Of a stretch of DNA of 26,859 bases, positions 13,943 through 22,937 are shown piece after piece. The position numbers and the translations under genes were made by a program. Origin of the DNA: a virus; IMG/VR virus record IMGVR_UViG_3300037189_005553, positions 1-26,859 of that record; one strand, given 5' to 3'. The notes under the pieces are model-generated. The model did not search any database and was not told the DNA's origin. It worked only from the letters and a program-made list of their open reading frames with translations. Every line of letters starts with the position of its first letter. The first letter of the stretch is position 1.

Positions 13943-15458
13943 GAATGTAGTTACAAATAGCTAGACTCATTACACAGTCATCAAATGAACCAGCTTCTGC
14001 TTCTAGTTTACCACCTTCGGTAACAATATAAGTAAGCATCTCGCCTAATGTGGTTCTGTCTGTAATTGTAATCTCTCCCAAACGGAGAGAAGCTCTGAGT
14101 CGATCAATAATAAGAGGCTTACTTTTGCTCGTTGTTCTAAAACCAATATTATAAGACTCGTTATCTGTTAGCTTACCCTCGCTAACTTCAGTCCAAACAT
14201 TAGGATATGAAAGTTCACGAGCAAGTCGAATACACGGTAAAATTCCGTGACTGTTAGACTCAATAGCAATAAGAGCTTCGTTATAATAATTTCCAAGAGC
14301 AAACAAAACGTCCGCGAAAGCATCTGGGTGTATATGTCCTCGCCAAGAGGCCACTAAATTCTTTTGACTGTCGAGTACTTGAGCAACGGAGTAGTCTCCA
14401 TTTTGAATACCCAAAGCAACGTCAGCGCCGATATAATAAGTATCGCCAATGTCCTTTTCCTTCCATACCTTCAGTTCACCTCTTGTATGCTTTTCAAACG
14501 TTTGTCCTTCCATAGACATACGATATAAAGGCTCTTCGGCACTTTTAAGCATATTGTGAACTATCTCAGGGTCAAACACAGGACGACCAGAAGCAATAAA
14601 AGCCTCATCAGCGTTGGCAGGATATTCCTGTGCAAACTTATCTCTACCGTTTTGTGCTATCTTAATACGACGGAACATTAATTGACCGTCTGACAGTCCG
14701 TATTGAGCTGCTAAGTCTTCCTCTTCGTACGTACGCTCAAATTTATCTGGTACATCCGCAGTATATTCGGGACTGTCATGCCAAGGTGAAAAGAAAGGTA
14801 TAAAACCGTTTTCACCTGAGACTGCTCCTTTCCACAAATCGTAAAACACACCACTCATACCGTTGGCTGTAGACTCAATGTAGATAGAAGTATCTTTTGT
14901 ATTAGGGATAGCTTGCAATAGAGCATTTAAGTTATCTAAAGCACTAGCAGTAGGATAGAAGGCTACTTCAGAAAGATGAGCATCAGTAAACGTCTCACCA
15001 CGGGCAATACCTTCGCCGCCAGCAGTCGCAATCTGAATAGCTGAGTCTAAGCCAGAGAACACAAGCTCCTTACGAGAGCTGTAAGAGGTAGCTGGCTTAA
15101 GTAACTCAGGCATTTCAGCGTGAGTTCTTCTATACATATCAAATAGTGTTCTAGAGCTATCTGCTTGGTGAGCAACAACAAGCCCCTTACGTGCTTTACG
15201 TTGACTAAGGGTCCAATACATACGACCAGAGGTATACGTAGAAAACCCTTGTTGTCTTGCTTTAAGAATAATTATTCTAACTTTACCAGTAGCTTTACGT
15301 TGCGCTTCTATAGCTTCGTGTAGTTTCTTTTGTGGACCATTAAGAACTAAAGGCTTTATATCAGCATCCTTAGTTCTAATCTTAATAGCGTTCTTAGAAT
15401 AAAACTCAAAGTCTTCGTAAAGCCGCTTTCTTATATCTTTAGTTTTCTGTGTCGTCAT
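13884..15458 (-). CDS. terL: Terminase large subunit
   Basis: A 524-residue packaging motor. The ATPase domain has the Walker A-like KARQQGFST (66-74), a Walker B region HLSEVAFY (161-168) with E164, and the coupling motif IYIESTANG (192-200). The nuclease domain has the RNase H-like metal ligands D346 (IGADVALG), E400 (IAIESN) and D493/D494 (SFDDCVMSL). It overlaps its small-subunit neighbour by 20 bases upstream and the HNH-like gene downstream. In the family it cuts concatemeric DNA and pumps it into the prohead through the portal. All motifs are intact. Confidence 0.95.
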   Translation of the reverse strand: MTTQKTKDIRKRLYEDFEFYSKNAIKIRTKDADIKPLVLNGPQKKLHEAIEAQRKATGKVRIIILKARQQGFSTYTSGRMYWTLSQRKARKGLVVAHQADSSRTLFDMYRRTHAEMPELLKPATSYSSRKELVFSGLDSAIQIATAGGEGIARGETFTDAHLSEVAFYPTASALDNLNALLQAIPNTKDTSIYIESTANGMSGVFYDLWKGAVSGENGFIPFFSPWHDSPEYTADVPDKFERTYEEEDLAAQYGLSDGQLMFRRIKIAQNGRDKFAQEYPANADEAFIASGRPVFDPEIVHNMLKSAEEPLYRMSMEGQTFEKHTRGELKVWKEKDIGDTYYIGADVALGIQNGDYSVAQVLDSQKNLVASWRGHIHPDAFADVLFALGNYYNEALIAIESNSHGILPCIRLARELSYPNVWTEVSEGKLTDNESYNIGFRTTSKSKPLIIDRLRASLRLGEITITDRTTLGEMLTYIVTEGGKLEAEAGSFDDCVMSLAICNYIHVGSFKPVAIEDWQYLKAI

Positions 15459-16008
15459 CTGCTAGGCTTGCTAACCATGCTTCGGCAGCATTGATGCTTA
15501 CCTCAGACTTTGCGACTGGTTTCGTTTTACTGAACTCCAGAAGCAATTTAGCAGCCGATAGTTTCGTCTGCTGTGAGTTTGGATTACGGAGAACAGTCAA
15601 AGCACCTGTAAGGGCTTCTTCTGCTACCTCATCTAACTCCAGTTTCTTCTTGATGTTTTCCATATCTTTTTGAACCTGTTTTGCTGCTTTCTTCTGGAGA
15701 CGCGCAAGCTTATTCTCTCGGATACCCCAAGGGTGTCCTACTTTCCGTCCATTGAAACCATATTTACAGCGTATCTCATGCCAGAATGCGCTAAACTCTT
15801 TGTATCCAGGGATTAGTGCTGCGTAGATAGCTTTATCGTTCTTCTTGTTTGGACGGGAGTGACTAGGGACTTTTTCAGGTTTAGCCCAACGTTCCTTGTT
15901 GTACTTGTAGGGCCTCCCTTTTCTTGGAGGAGGTGGAAGGGGTATGAAAACCCCCTCCTCTGTCTTATGGACGTAACGACCGTCACCAATGTGGATTATT
16001 TCAGTCAT
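15439..16008 (-). CDS. terS: Probable terminase small subunit
   Basis: A 189-residue protein directly upstream of, and overlapping, the large subunit gene. It has a proline-rich N-terminus (FIPLPPPPRKGRPYKYNKE), a central basic helical part (about 60-130, with KLARLQKKAAKQVQKDMENIKKK) and a C-terminal helical part with LTVLRNPNSQQTKLSAAKLLLEF, similar to a motif seen in several podovirus small terminases. It would recognise phage DNA and present it to the motor. Identification depends on position and this C-terminal pattern; no certain DNA-binding helix-turn-helix is seen. Confidence 0.75.
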   Translation of the reverse strand: MTEIIHIGDGRYVHKTEEGVFIPLPPPPRKGRPYKYNKERWAKPEKVPSHSRPNKKNDKAIYAALIPGYKEFSAFWHEIRCKYGFNGRKVGHPWGIRENKLARLQKKAAKQVQKDMENIKKKLELDEVAEEALTGALTVLRNPNSQQTKLSAAKLLLEFSKTKPVAKSEVSINAAEAWLASLADDDTEN

Positions 16009-16010
16009 TT

Positions 16011-18680
16011 CTAGAATGTATCCGTTATATTATGCTTGTCCCACAAAGACTTTAATTTAGATTGATCTTTTCCTGGTAGCTTATTGAGTAGTTCATTGAA
16101 GGCTTTTGTAGCTTTTTCAGAACTATTACCCATTTTTGCCCACCTTCTAAATAAACTATCTAAATCTTTGTGGCCGGATGAAATAGTATCTTTAGCTTCA
16201 TCAATAAAAGCTTTACGTGCATCCATTCGCTCATAAACACCATTTACCCAACCAGCATAATTTCCAATACTATCCTTAGGTTGACTGATTTCCACGCCAT
16301 GTACTTTAATTGTGTGAACTTCTGGTCGCGGAGTATCTGTTAACTTTGTAACCTTTTCTCCAGCTTCTTTAACTCTTTGAGCAGCTTTAGCTTGAGCTTG
16401 CACTTTTTCTTCTGATTGCTGCTTCTTTAGAGCTTTTACTTTTGATTGCTCTTGTTTAGCTGCGTTCTTTTGCTTTAAATTAGCTACCTTTAGAGCCATT
16501 CTAGCGTCAGAAGAAACTAGCTCTGGAAGCGGAACATTTTGACTTATACCCGTATCTACTATTTGAGCCTTACGAGCTGCCTGTGCTTCAACTATCTTTG
16601 CTTTTGCTTCTGCTTGAGCTTGTTTCTCAGCAGCCTTGGTATCTGCTTTATCTTGCCTTGCTTGCGCTTTATCAGCTTGTGCAGCTTCAGCTTCTCTTTG
16701 AGCCTCAGCTTGCTTGAGCATTCTAGCTACACGTAGATTGAGTGTGGCATCAGTTGCTGAAGCTTCCTCGCTTCTTTGCATCATTGCCAGCCTATCACCC
16801 TGAGCCTTAAGTAACTCACTTTGACGAGCTTGCTCTACTTTGTTGCTATTATTCATCAAATCAAGTTGACGACGAACAGCTTCAAGCTTTGCATCATTCT
16901 CTCTTTGTGAAGAGGTAGCTGCTTCTTGTTTTAGGCGCTCTACGCCTCTAGCTGTCCGAAGAGCTTCAGTTGCATCAGAAGCAACAGGCTCTTGAGAATT
17001 ACGCATAACACTTAACTTATAGCGTTCATTCCGTAACTGCTCATCTAAAGCTTTCTGTTTTGCTTTGTCTTCTGCTTCTTTAGCCTTTTGTTCTGCTTTA
17101 GCTTGTGCTTGAGTATCTTTCAGTTTTTGAGCGTCACTCTTAGCTGCTTCACTCTCTGCTTTGGCCTTAGCAAGAGCATCTTGTCTTTCTTGTAATCTCT
17201 TTGCTTCAAAGTCAGCTCTAGCAGCAGCCTTGGCCTGAGCTACCGTCTGCGCTGGTTCAGCAGTGCCACCAAATTTGTCAGTAATAACTTTAGCTGGGTT
17301 AGAAGCGCCTGTGAGTGCATCAATACCTTTAAGACCTAGTGATCCACCTAGTTGTGTTCCAAATACAGCAGCAGCCGTTGTAGGGTCATGCGCCCAGAAC
17401 ATATGTCCAAGGGATGCACCTTCCGCAAAGCGACCTAAAGCTGTAGGAGCATCTTTAGTTGCTCCACGTTGAAACGGATTTAACATACGACCTAAGGCTG
17501 AACCAGAGAGACCTCCGTTATCTAAAGACTGCATGACACCAAGGGTATCTAAGTTTCTTAAGACACGACCAGCTTCTGGATCTGCTTTACTTGCAGCTTC
17601 TATCTTTGCAGGATCTATGCGCTGACCATTATCATACTCAATCTTAGCTTTACTGAGGATGTCATGTGTGTCTGCGTCTAGTCCCTTCTTAGCTTCCGCT
17701 AAGTCGTCAACAAAGTGTTTCTGTGTAGCCTCGAAGCTACCTTTGTAGTGACCAAGGGTATCTGCAACTTCACCTCTGGACTGAGGATCTAAGTTGCCTA
17801 ATGATCTAAAGCGTGTAGCAACAGCAGCATCTCTAGCTGCACCAGGAGCACGAAAGGCTGTGCCTACAGCAGCTCCAGCTAGTCCAGGGAGAGCAAGGTC
17901 AGCTACAGTTGGCTCTTTACCTTCAAGCAAAGCTTTATCTACACCAGCTCCGTAAGCGCCCACAGCCGCATCAGTAGCAGCAGCTTTAGCTACGTTAGTT
18001 CCTGCTTGTTTTACTGCTTGCATCCCTACGCCTGTGACAGGCTTAGTGGCACCTAGTGTAGCGCGTCCACCAATCTCATTTAAGATAGACTGGATAGCAA
18101 CATCTCCACCAACTCTCAGTTTCTGAGATGGCGTTAGTTCAACATTAGGGTCTGTATTGTCTGCCTGACGAACAGCATTAACAGCTTCTCCACCGCGACT
18201 TAGCGCCGTAGAGCCAAGCATACCCAAAGGACCAGCAACAGTTGACGCAGCTATATGTTGCGCCATCTCTGGCGTTCCTTCAAGCAAAGCTCTAGGCAAA
18301 TATCCTATACGCTCTGTCCAAGGTTTACTTGAGTCAGCAAAGTGAGCACTAGCTGGGTCATAGTTTTGTATCCCAGTATACTGTTTAAGACGCTCAGTGT
18401 TTGCATCAATAGCATTAGGATCAATACCTAATGATCCAGTTTTTCGGAGTGTTTCAGCATCCTTAGTTCTTGTAGCCGCTGCACCGTAAGCTAATGCCTT
18501 AGCTGCTTTCGTATACCAAGGCATTGCTTCGGTTGACTGTTGGTTTTGCTCTGGCGTTGGTTCAGCTTTAGGAGTAGGAGAGCCGAAATGTTTCGCCATA
18601 GCCCCTTTGATGACTTCATTTGCTGTGCCATCTGGAAATTCAACTACGGACCCATCTGGCCCTTCTACTTCAATTGCCAT
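16011..18680 (-). CDS. Large internal virion/ejection protein with long coiled coil
   Basis: An 889-residue protein. The N-terminus (AIEVEGPDGSVVEFPDGTANEVI, then MAKHFG) is a small domain found at the start of many large phage proteins. Residues about 50-460 are Ala/Gly-rich and helical, with hydrophobic stretches (GLAGAAVGTAF). About 475-785 is a continuous Ala/Lys/Gln/Glu coiled coil containing three related units centred on SDATEALRTAR, TDATLNLRVAR and SDARMALKVAN. The C-terminal about 100 residues look globular. In podoviruses such proteins lie within the capsid and form the channel for DNA transfer. It is the third of three adjacent large genes of this class, directly upstream of the terminase. 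Confidence 0.8.
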   Translation of the reverse strand: MAIEVEGPDGSVVEFPDGTANEVIKGAMAKHFGSPTPKAEPTPEQNQQSTEAMPWYTKAAKALAYGAAATRTKDAETLRKTGSLGIDPNAIDANTERLKQYTGIQNYDPASAHFADSSKPWTERIGYLPRALLEGTPEMAQHIAASTVAGPLGMLGSTALSRGGEAVNAVRQADNTDPNVELTPSQKLRVGGDVAIQSILNEIGGRATLGATKPVTGVGMQAVKQAGTNVAKAAATDAAVGAYGAGVDKALLEGKEPTVADLALPGLAGAAVGTAFRAPGAARDAAVATRFRSLGNLDPQSRGEVADTLGHYKGSFEATQKHFVDDLAEAKKGLDADTHDILSKAKIEYDNGQRIDPAKIEAASKADPEAGRVLRNLDTLGVMQSLDNGGLSGSALGRMLNPFQRGATKDAPTALGRFAEGASLGHMFWAHDPTTAAAVFGTQLGGSLGLKGIDALTGASNPAKVITDKFGGTAEPAQTVAQAKAAARADFEAKRLQERQDALAKAKAESEAAKSDAQKLKDTQAQAKAEQKAKEAEDKAKQKALDEQLRNERYKLSVMRNSQEPVASDATEALRTARGVERLKQEAATSSQRENDAKLEAVRRQLDLMNNSNKVEQARQSELLKAQGDRLAMMQRSEEASATDATLNLRVARMLKQAEAQREAEAAQADKAQARQDKADTKAAEKQAQAEAKAKIVEAQAARKAQIVDTGISQNVPLPELVSSDARMALKVANLKQKNAAKQEQSKVKALKKQQSEEKVQAQAKAAQRVKEAGEKVTKLTDTPRPEVHTIKVHGVEISQPKDSIGNYAGWVNGVYERMDARKAFIDEAKDTISSGHKDLDSLFRRWAKMGNSSEKATKAFNELLNKLPGKDQSKLKSLWDKHNITDTF

Positions 18681-18683
18681 AAA

Positions 18684-20240
18684 TTATTCCAGTTCACCCG
18701 TTTGAGGGTTGTATTTCAGTCGTTTATTCTGATTAGTTGCAGGAGGATTATTTTCTCCTGTTTTGTCACTAGATCCAAACCATTGTTCATGTGTTCTACG
18801 TGCGTTTTGACGAATAGAACCTACTTCACGCTGAACAATATTAACCGCAGCCTCTAGAGACTCTTGGTTCATAGTTGTCAGTATTTTGTTTCTGGCGTTT
18901 CTTACGTCATCAACAGTAGGTGAAGTTTTCTGAGGGTTAAGTGCAGTAGCGTAATCAAGAGAGAATGCGTCAACAGCAGTCTTTAGTGCTTGAAGCTTAG
19001 GGTCGTTTGTTTGTTCATCCCACTTTTGCTTCAAACCCTCAATAAATCTAACATCACCACGCGGATACTGTTTAGAAGTTTCAATAAGGTTCGTAGCGGC
19101 AGCATCAATCTTGTTAGCAGCCGTCTCTGTATTAACATCAATCTGTGCAATACGGTCAGCAACTTTGTTGCGATAACGAACCTCTGTCTTAGACTTCATT
19201 ATGTCATCGACATTTAAGCCTAGTTCTTTAGCAACCTTAGTCTGCTCTTCGTCAATTGCTCGTTTATCTACAGCGCCTTGTTTGTCACCACCAATTTCTC
19301 GTGTCCATGTATTGTCACCCTTCATAGAGCGTAACGCATACATACGGCGGGTATCTTGAGATAATGAAGGTTCTAACTTATCCTTATTGTCCATATAATT
19401 GGCATAACCAGGATTTTTTTGTCGCTCGTTATATTCACGAACACTGTTAGGTAAATTATTGTCGTCTACCCCACCAAAACCTTGAGGAGTAGCAACAGAA
19501 TAAATTTGATTACCTTTACGCATCATCATCATTGTCTTGTCGGCATTAAAACCAACAAGCTGTGGTGTATCATCGCGCTGACGAGCGTTTTCTTGAGCTG
19601 TCAGGTTCTGAGCAACACGAGACGCATTCAGTGAAGCTATACCTGTTCCTCTGTTATCTAACGAGGCAATAGCTGCACCCATGTTAGCCAGAGTTGACCC
19701 AATGTTATTAAAGGGCTGTTGGTTCTCTTGGTCGCCTAAGGAGATTGATTGCGCGCCTGGGGGCTGCTCTGGAGTAGCTCCTGGGAGTTGCATAGGTGCG
19801 GCTGTAGCTTGCTGTGGTGTAGCTGAAGCTTGCCACGAGCGTGGATCTACAGGAGACATCCCGTTCTCAAAGCGACCCATAGCCATAGCCATGTTACGAC
19901 GCACATTCGGGTCGTTCATATCTAACGGTTGATTAGGGTCAACACCAATCTTTTTACCTACAAATGAAGCATAAGCGTTTGTGTTATTCCCATCACTTGA
20001 TGGTGCCCAACGGTTAATAATAGCGTTGAGTGTATTTAGACCTTTGTTGCCGTAGCCTTGAAGTAAAGATGACTGAGCATCAATTCCGTGGTCCATTGTG
20101 TCGAATTGAGCGAAACGCCCATCTGACCCTACGTATCCAGGCTGTGACCTAGCGAATGATCCATCTTGAATGTTACCTGGGTTGAAATTTCGGATACCTC
20201 TTGGAAATAGAGCATCAAGGGTAGGATTTTTCATAGGCAT
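18684..20240 (-). CDS. Internal virion protein with lysozyme/transglycosylase-like domain
   Basis: A 518-residue protein. The first about 130 residues (RGIRNFNPGNI, GRFAQFDTMDHGIDA, NAIINRWAPSSDGNNTNAYASFVGKKIGV, GRFENG) match the phage domain typified by RGIRNxNPGNI, associated with virion lytic transglycosylases that open peptidoglycan during DNA injection. The rest is a Gln/Asn-rich linker and a long helical region (about 330-500). This combination suits an ejection protein. A GGAGG ribosome-binding site lies upstream of the ATG. Enzyme activity is likely but the catalytic Glu could not be assigned with certainty. Confidence 0.8.
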   Translation of the reverse strand: MPMKNPTLDALFPRGIRNFNPGNIQDGSFARSQPGYVGSDGRFAQFDTMDHGIDAQSSLLQGYGNKGLNTLNAIINRWAPSSDGNNTNAYASFVGKKIGVDPNQPLDMNDPNVRRNMAMAMGRFENGMSPVDPRSWQASATPQQATAAPMQLPGATPEQPPGAQSISLGDQENQQPFNNIGSTLANMGAAIASLDNRGTGIASLNASRVAQNLTAQENARQRDDTPQLVGFNADKTMMMMRKGNQIYSVATPQGFGGVDDNNLPNSVREYNERQKNPGYANYMDNKDKLEPSLSQDTRRMYALRSMKGDNTWTREIGGDKQGAVDKRAIDEEQTKVAKELGLNVDDIMKSKTEVRYRNKVADRIAQIDVNTETAANKIDAAATNLIETSKQYPRGDVRFIEGLKQKWDEQTNDPKLQALKTAVDAFSLDYATALNPQKTSPTVDDVRNARNKILTTMNQESLEAAVNIVQREVGSIRQNARRTHEQWFGSSDKTGENNPPATNQNKRLKYNPQTGELE

Positions 20241-20252
20241 TGTAATCCTCCC

Positions 20253-21341
20253 TTAAGATGGTTTTCCGAATACTGATGGAGCCATAGATTTTGCTAATGC
20301 TCCACCGATTGTTCCACCAGCAGCAGCGCCAGCAGGACCACCCATTGACAATCCAGCGATTGAGCCAGCCATACCAAGACCTGCTCCAGCGATACCTAAT
20401 GCACCGGGAGAAGACGGTTGGTTAGCAACAGGGCTGTAGCCTATTGAGCTGTTGTTAGTCGTATTTGTTCCCCACCAGTTATTGTTTCCGGCGATACCGT
20501 AGTAATTATTAAGGTTCTGCCAGGGGAACTGATAGTTTGAATTATATTTAGCGTAGTCATTGGCTAGTGAACGGTCACCTACACCTTGGATACCAAGACC
20601 AGCAGACTCGTATAGCTTAGAGAGACTAGCAGCATCATTGATGCCCTGAGACATCATAGAGCTACCAGCGCCACCAAGGTTTGCACCAAGTGAACCAGCG
20701 TTAGCTAGAGCACCCATGTTTTGATTGTTGGTCGCAATGTTAGCATTCAGTCCAGTGTTCCAAGCGTTTTGACGCATGGATGCACCAATGTTCTGTGCGT
20801 TCTCCGCAAGTCCACGACCAATTACGCCTTGAGCTAACGCAGCTCTGTCAGAATTGATGTTTCCAGAAGCAGCAGCTCCACGATATAAGTTAGGAATATC
20901 GTTCTCAGCAGCAGACCTATTTGCGTTGTAAGTAGCTGCGTTTACTGCTTGGTCAATATAAGGGTTCTGAGCGTATTGGTTAGCTGCGTTAATGTTAGCT
21001 TGTGGTGTATTCTGATTAGCGAAATTATAGAGGCCATTGGCTGCATTAGTTGCAGTCCCGTAGTTAGCCATAAGGCCCTGACCAGTGTTTATCTGGTTGT
21101 TAGCTACGTTTGCTGCATTACCTTGAGCGAAGTTTCCAGCAAAATTGTAAGCGCCGTCTAAGAACGGATTACTGCCAGCATAGAAGTTTCCGCTATAGGG
21201 ACCCATAGCGTTTGACTTATTGTAGGCGTCAGATAGGCCAGAGTAAATTGTGTTTAAAGCACCAGCCTGTGGTCCACCTGGAGCACTGCTGGTCGTAGAA
21301 GTTGAGTTCTGAATTTGTGGTAGAAAATTATAAGATGCCAA
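20253..21341 (-). CDS. Asn/Ala/Gly-rich ejection protein
   Basis: A 362-residue protein with very high Asn, Ala and Gly content and almost no charged residues in long stretches. Residues about 310-352 (GALGIAGAGLGMAGSIAGLS onward) form glycine-zipper segments able to insert into membranes, a hallmark of DNA-transfer/ejection proteins. It starts with TTG at 21341; a GGGAG ribosome-binding site eight bases upstream supports this, and lies within a small GGGAG-CA-CTCCC inverted repeat that could hide it. It is the first of three adjacent large genes of ejection type. The exact role is inferred. Confidence 0.75.
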   Translation of the reverse strand: MASYNFLPQIQNSTSTTSSAPGGPQAGALNTIYSGLSDAYNKSNAMGPYSGNFYAGSNPFLDGAYNFAGNFAQGNAANVANNQINTGQGLMANYGTATNAANGLYNFANQNTPQANINAANQYAQNPYIDQAVNAATYNANRSAAENDIPNLYRGAAASGNINSDRAALAQGVIGRGLAENAQNIGASMRQNAWNTGLNANIATNNQNMGALANAGSLGANLGGAGSSMMSQGINDAASLSKLYESAGLGIQGVGDRSLANDYAKYNSNYQFPWQNLNNYYGIAGNNNWWGTNTTNNSSIGYSPVANQPSSPGALGIAGAGLGMAGSIAGLSMGGPAGAAAGGTIGGALAKSMAPSVFGKPS

Positions 21342-21381
21342 AGGGAGTGCTCCCGCTTAGGAGCTAGTAGCCCCGTATTAT

Positions 21382-21582
21382 TTATGTAGGATCAACAGAA
21401 AGCGAAGGTTTTTCTTCTATTTGTTTTGTTTCAAGGTTTATTTGCCACCCATCTCGTGTGATGTAACCTTGAAAAAACATAGTAGACTTACCGTCATCTA
21501 TCTCTTGTTGGATGAACACCTGTTCCATATATCCAATTTCTAATATCTGTCCTGTTGCAGGATCGAAGCGCAAAAAGTTCAT
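21382..21582 (-). CDS. Small hypothetical protein after the J-like fibre gene (66 aa)
   Basis: A 66-residue protein of unknown function. It begins MNFLRFDPATGQILEIGYMEQ and contains ITRDGWQINLETKQIEEKP; it appears beta-rich and soluble. The ATG overlaps the stop of the upstream fibre-type gene (ATGA), so translation is coupled. Its location suggests a fibre or tail-tip accessory function, without sequence proof. Confidence 0.7.
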   Translation of the reverse strand: MNFLRFDPATGQILEIGYMEQVFIQQEIDDGKSTMFFQGYITRDGWQINLETKQIEEKPSLSVDPT

Positions 21583-22937
21583 TTTGCAAGCTCCATGACC
21601 AACAGAGAAACGGTCTCATTCCAACCACCAGAGTCAGCAGTAAAGCTAATTGCACCGTCTGATGTTGCGTTGTAGATTGTAAGGAGTGTTGCTGGTGTTG
21701 AGGCATAGTTAGTTACTAAGCCAGTAACAACAAAAGTGTTACTTATGTAAGCTACGGTGGAAGCTGCGGTTACAAGTGCAACTGAAAAGATAGATGTTGT
21801 GTTATTGGGAAAGTCAGCGCCATTTGCTCTAACTCTTAAAATATTACCACCACCACCTGTTCCGTTACTTCTGTTACCAGCATAAGTAGCAAGAACACTA
21901 ACTCTAGCCCCTGCTCTAACTGTTATTGATGCAGATGCAGTTCCGGCACCTTGAGATGAGCCACTGTTAGACACCGCATTATTTTTAACGTTAGTAGTGT
22001 TGATTAGGTCGCCTGTACCAGTTACATCACTTAAGAACTTAGAGCCGGTAATAGTTCCATTTACAACTAGGTTACCTGATATTTTTGTGTTGGCACTTAT
22101 TTCAAGGTCATAAGTAGCGCCTGTACCATCAGCTTTTTTAACGCCACTTAAAACAAGCCCACCGGTTGTCCCATTAATATTTCCAACCACAGACCACGTT
22201 GCAGATAAAGCACCTGTTACGCTTGCAGTAGTTGACTGAAGAGTAGTTATGTTTGAACTATTCCCATTAACAGTACTTGTTAAACTGGTAATTGCACTAG
22301 CGTTTGTAGAGTCACCGTTAGCTCTAGCTGTCTGTTCTGTAATAATAGCTGAATTAAGCGTATTATAATTATTGTTAACTGTAGTTTCTAATGTTTGTCT
22401 AGCAGTCGCTTCAGCAGCATCAGCAGTAGCTCTAGCTGTTAGCTCTGTTTTTATTGATGCTGATAATTGCGTGTTATTGTAATCTACTGTTGACGATAAG
22501 CTTGATATTTTGTTGGCTAAGGCAGAGTCAGCGGTTGCTCTTGCTTTCTGTTCGTTACTGATAGCGGCGTTAGTTGACCCTAGATTGGTGTCAACCTTAG
22601 CTGTTAAAGTCTGTAACTGAGTTGCTGTCGCAGTCGAAGCGTCAGCAGCAGCAGTCTGTAAGTTTGTTATCTGTCCTTGTGTAGATGCATTGTTTACTTC
22701 TACAGTAGCAGAGAGTTGCTGAAGGCTGTAAGCTAAGGCGCTATCGGCTGTTGCCCTCACGCCTTGCTCTTCAGTTATAGAGGCAACATTGTTCTCATAG
22801 TTTTCTTCAATGGTATTGGTGTGCTTCTGTAACACCTTCTCTATTGAGCCTAACTGTTGCTCTAAGTAAGTTTCTTTAGATGCTGGATTAGATGGTGGTG
22901 GTGTTTTGATATAAGTGTCTAAAGGTTTACTAGCCAT
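21579..22937 (-). CDS. Tail tip/fibre protein with J-like DUF1983-type coiled repeats
   Basis: A 452-residue protein. Residues about 25-270 form a coiled-coil array with recurring units such as EEQGVRATADSALA, NEQKARATADSALA, TELTARATADAA and TEQTARANGDSTNA, separated by Ser/Thr/Asn-rich turns. Then SATWSVVGNINGTTGGLVLSG and NTKISGNLVVNGTITGSKF follow; these are familiar from the C-terminal part of phage lambda-J-type tail tip proteins and related fibres. The last about 120 residues are a beta-rich, Gly/Asn/Thr-rich domain that may contact the host. It lies between the tail nozzle-like gene and the ejection genes. The specific host receptor is unknown. Confidence 0.75.
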   Translation of the reverse strand: MASKPLDTYIKTPPPSNPASKETYLEQQLGSIEKVLQKHTNTIEENYENNVASITEEQGVRATADSALAYSLQQLSATVEVNNASTQGQITNLQTAAADASTATATQLQTLTAKVDTNLGSTNAAISNEQKARATADSALANKISSLSSTVDYNNTQLSASIKTELTARATADAAEATARQTLETTVNNNYNTLNSAIITEQTARANGDSTNASAITSLTSTVNGNSSNITTLQSTTASVTGALSATWSVVGNINGTTGGLVLSGVKKADGTGATYDLEISANTKISGNLVVNGTITGSKFLSDVTGTGDLINTTNVKNNAVSNSGSSQGAGTASASITVRAGARVSVLATYAGNRSNGTGGGGNILRVRANGADFPNNTTSIFSVALVTAASTVAYISNTFVVTGLVTNYASTPATLLTIYNATSDGAISFTADSGGWNETVSLLVMELAK

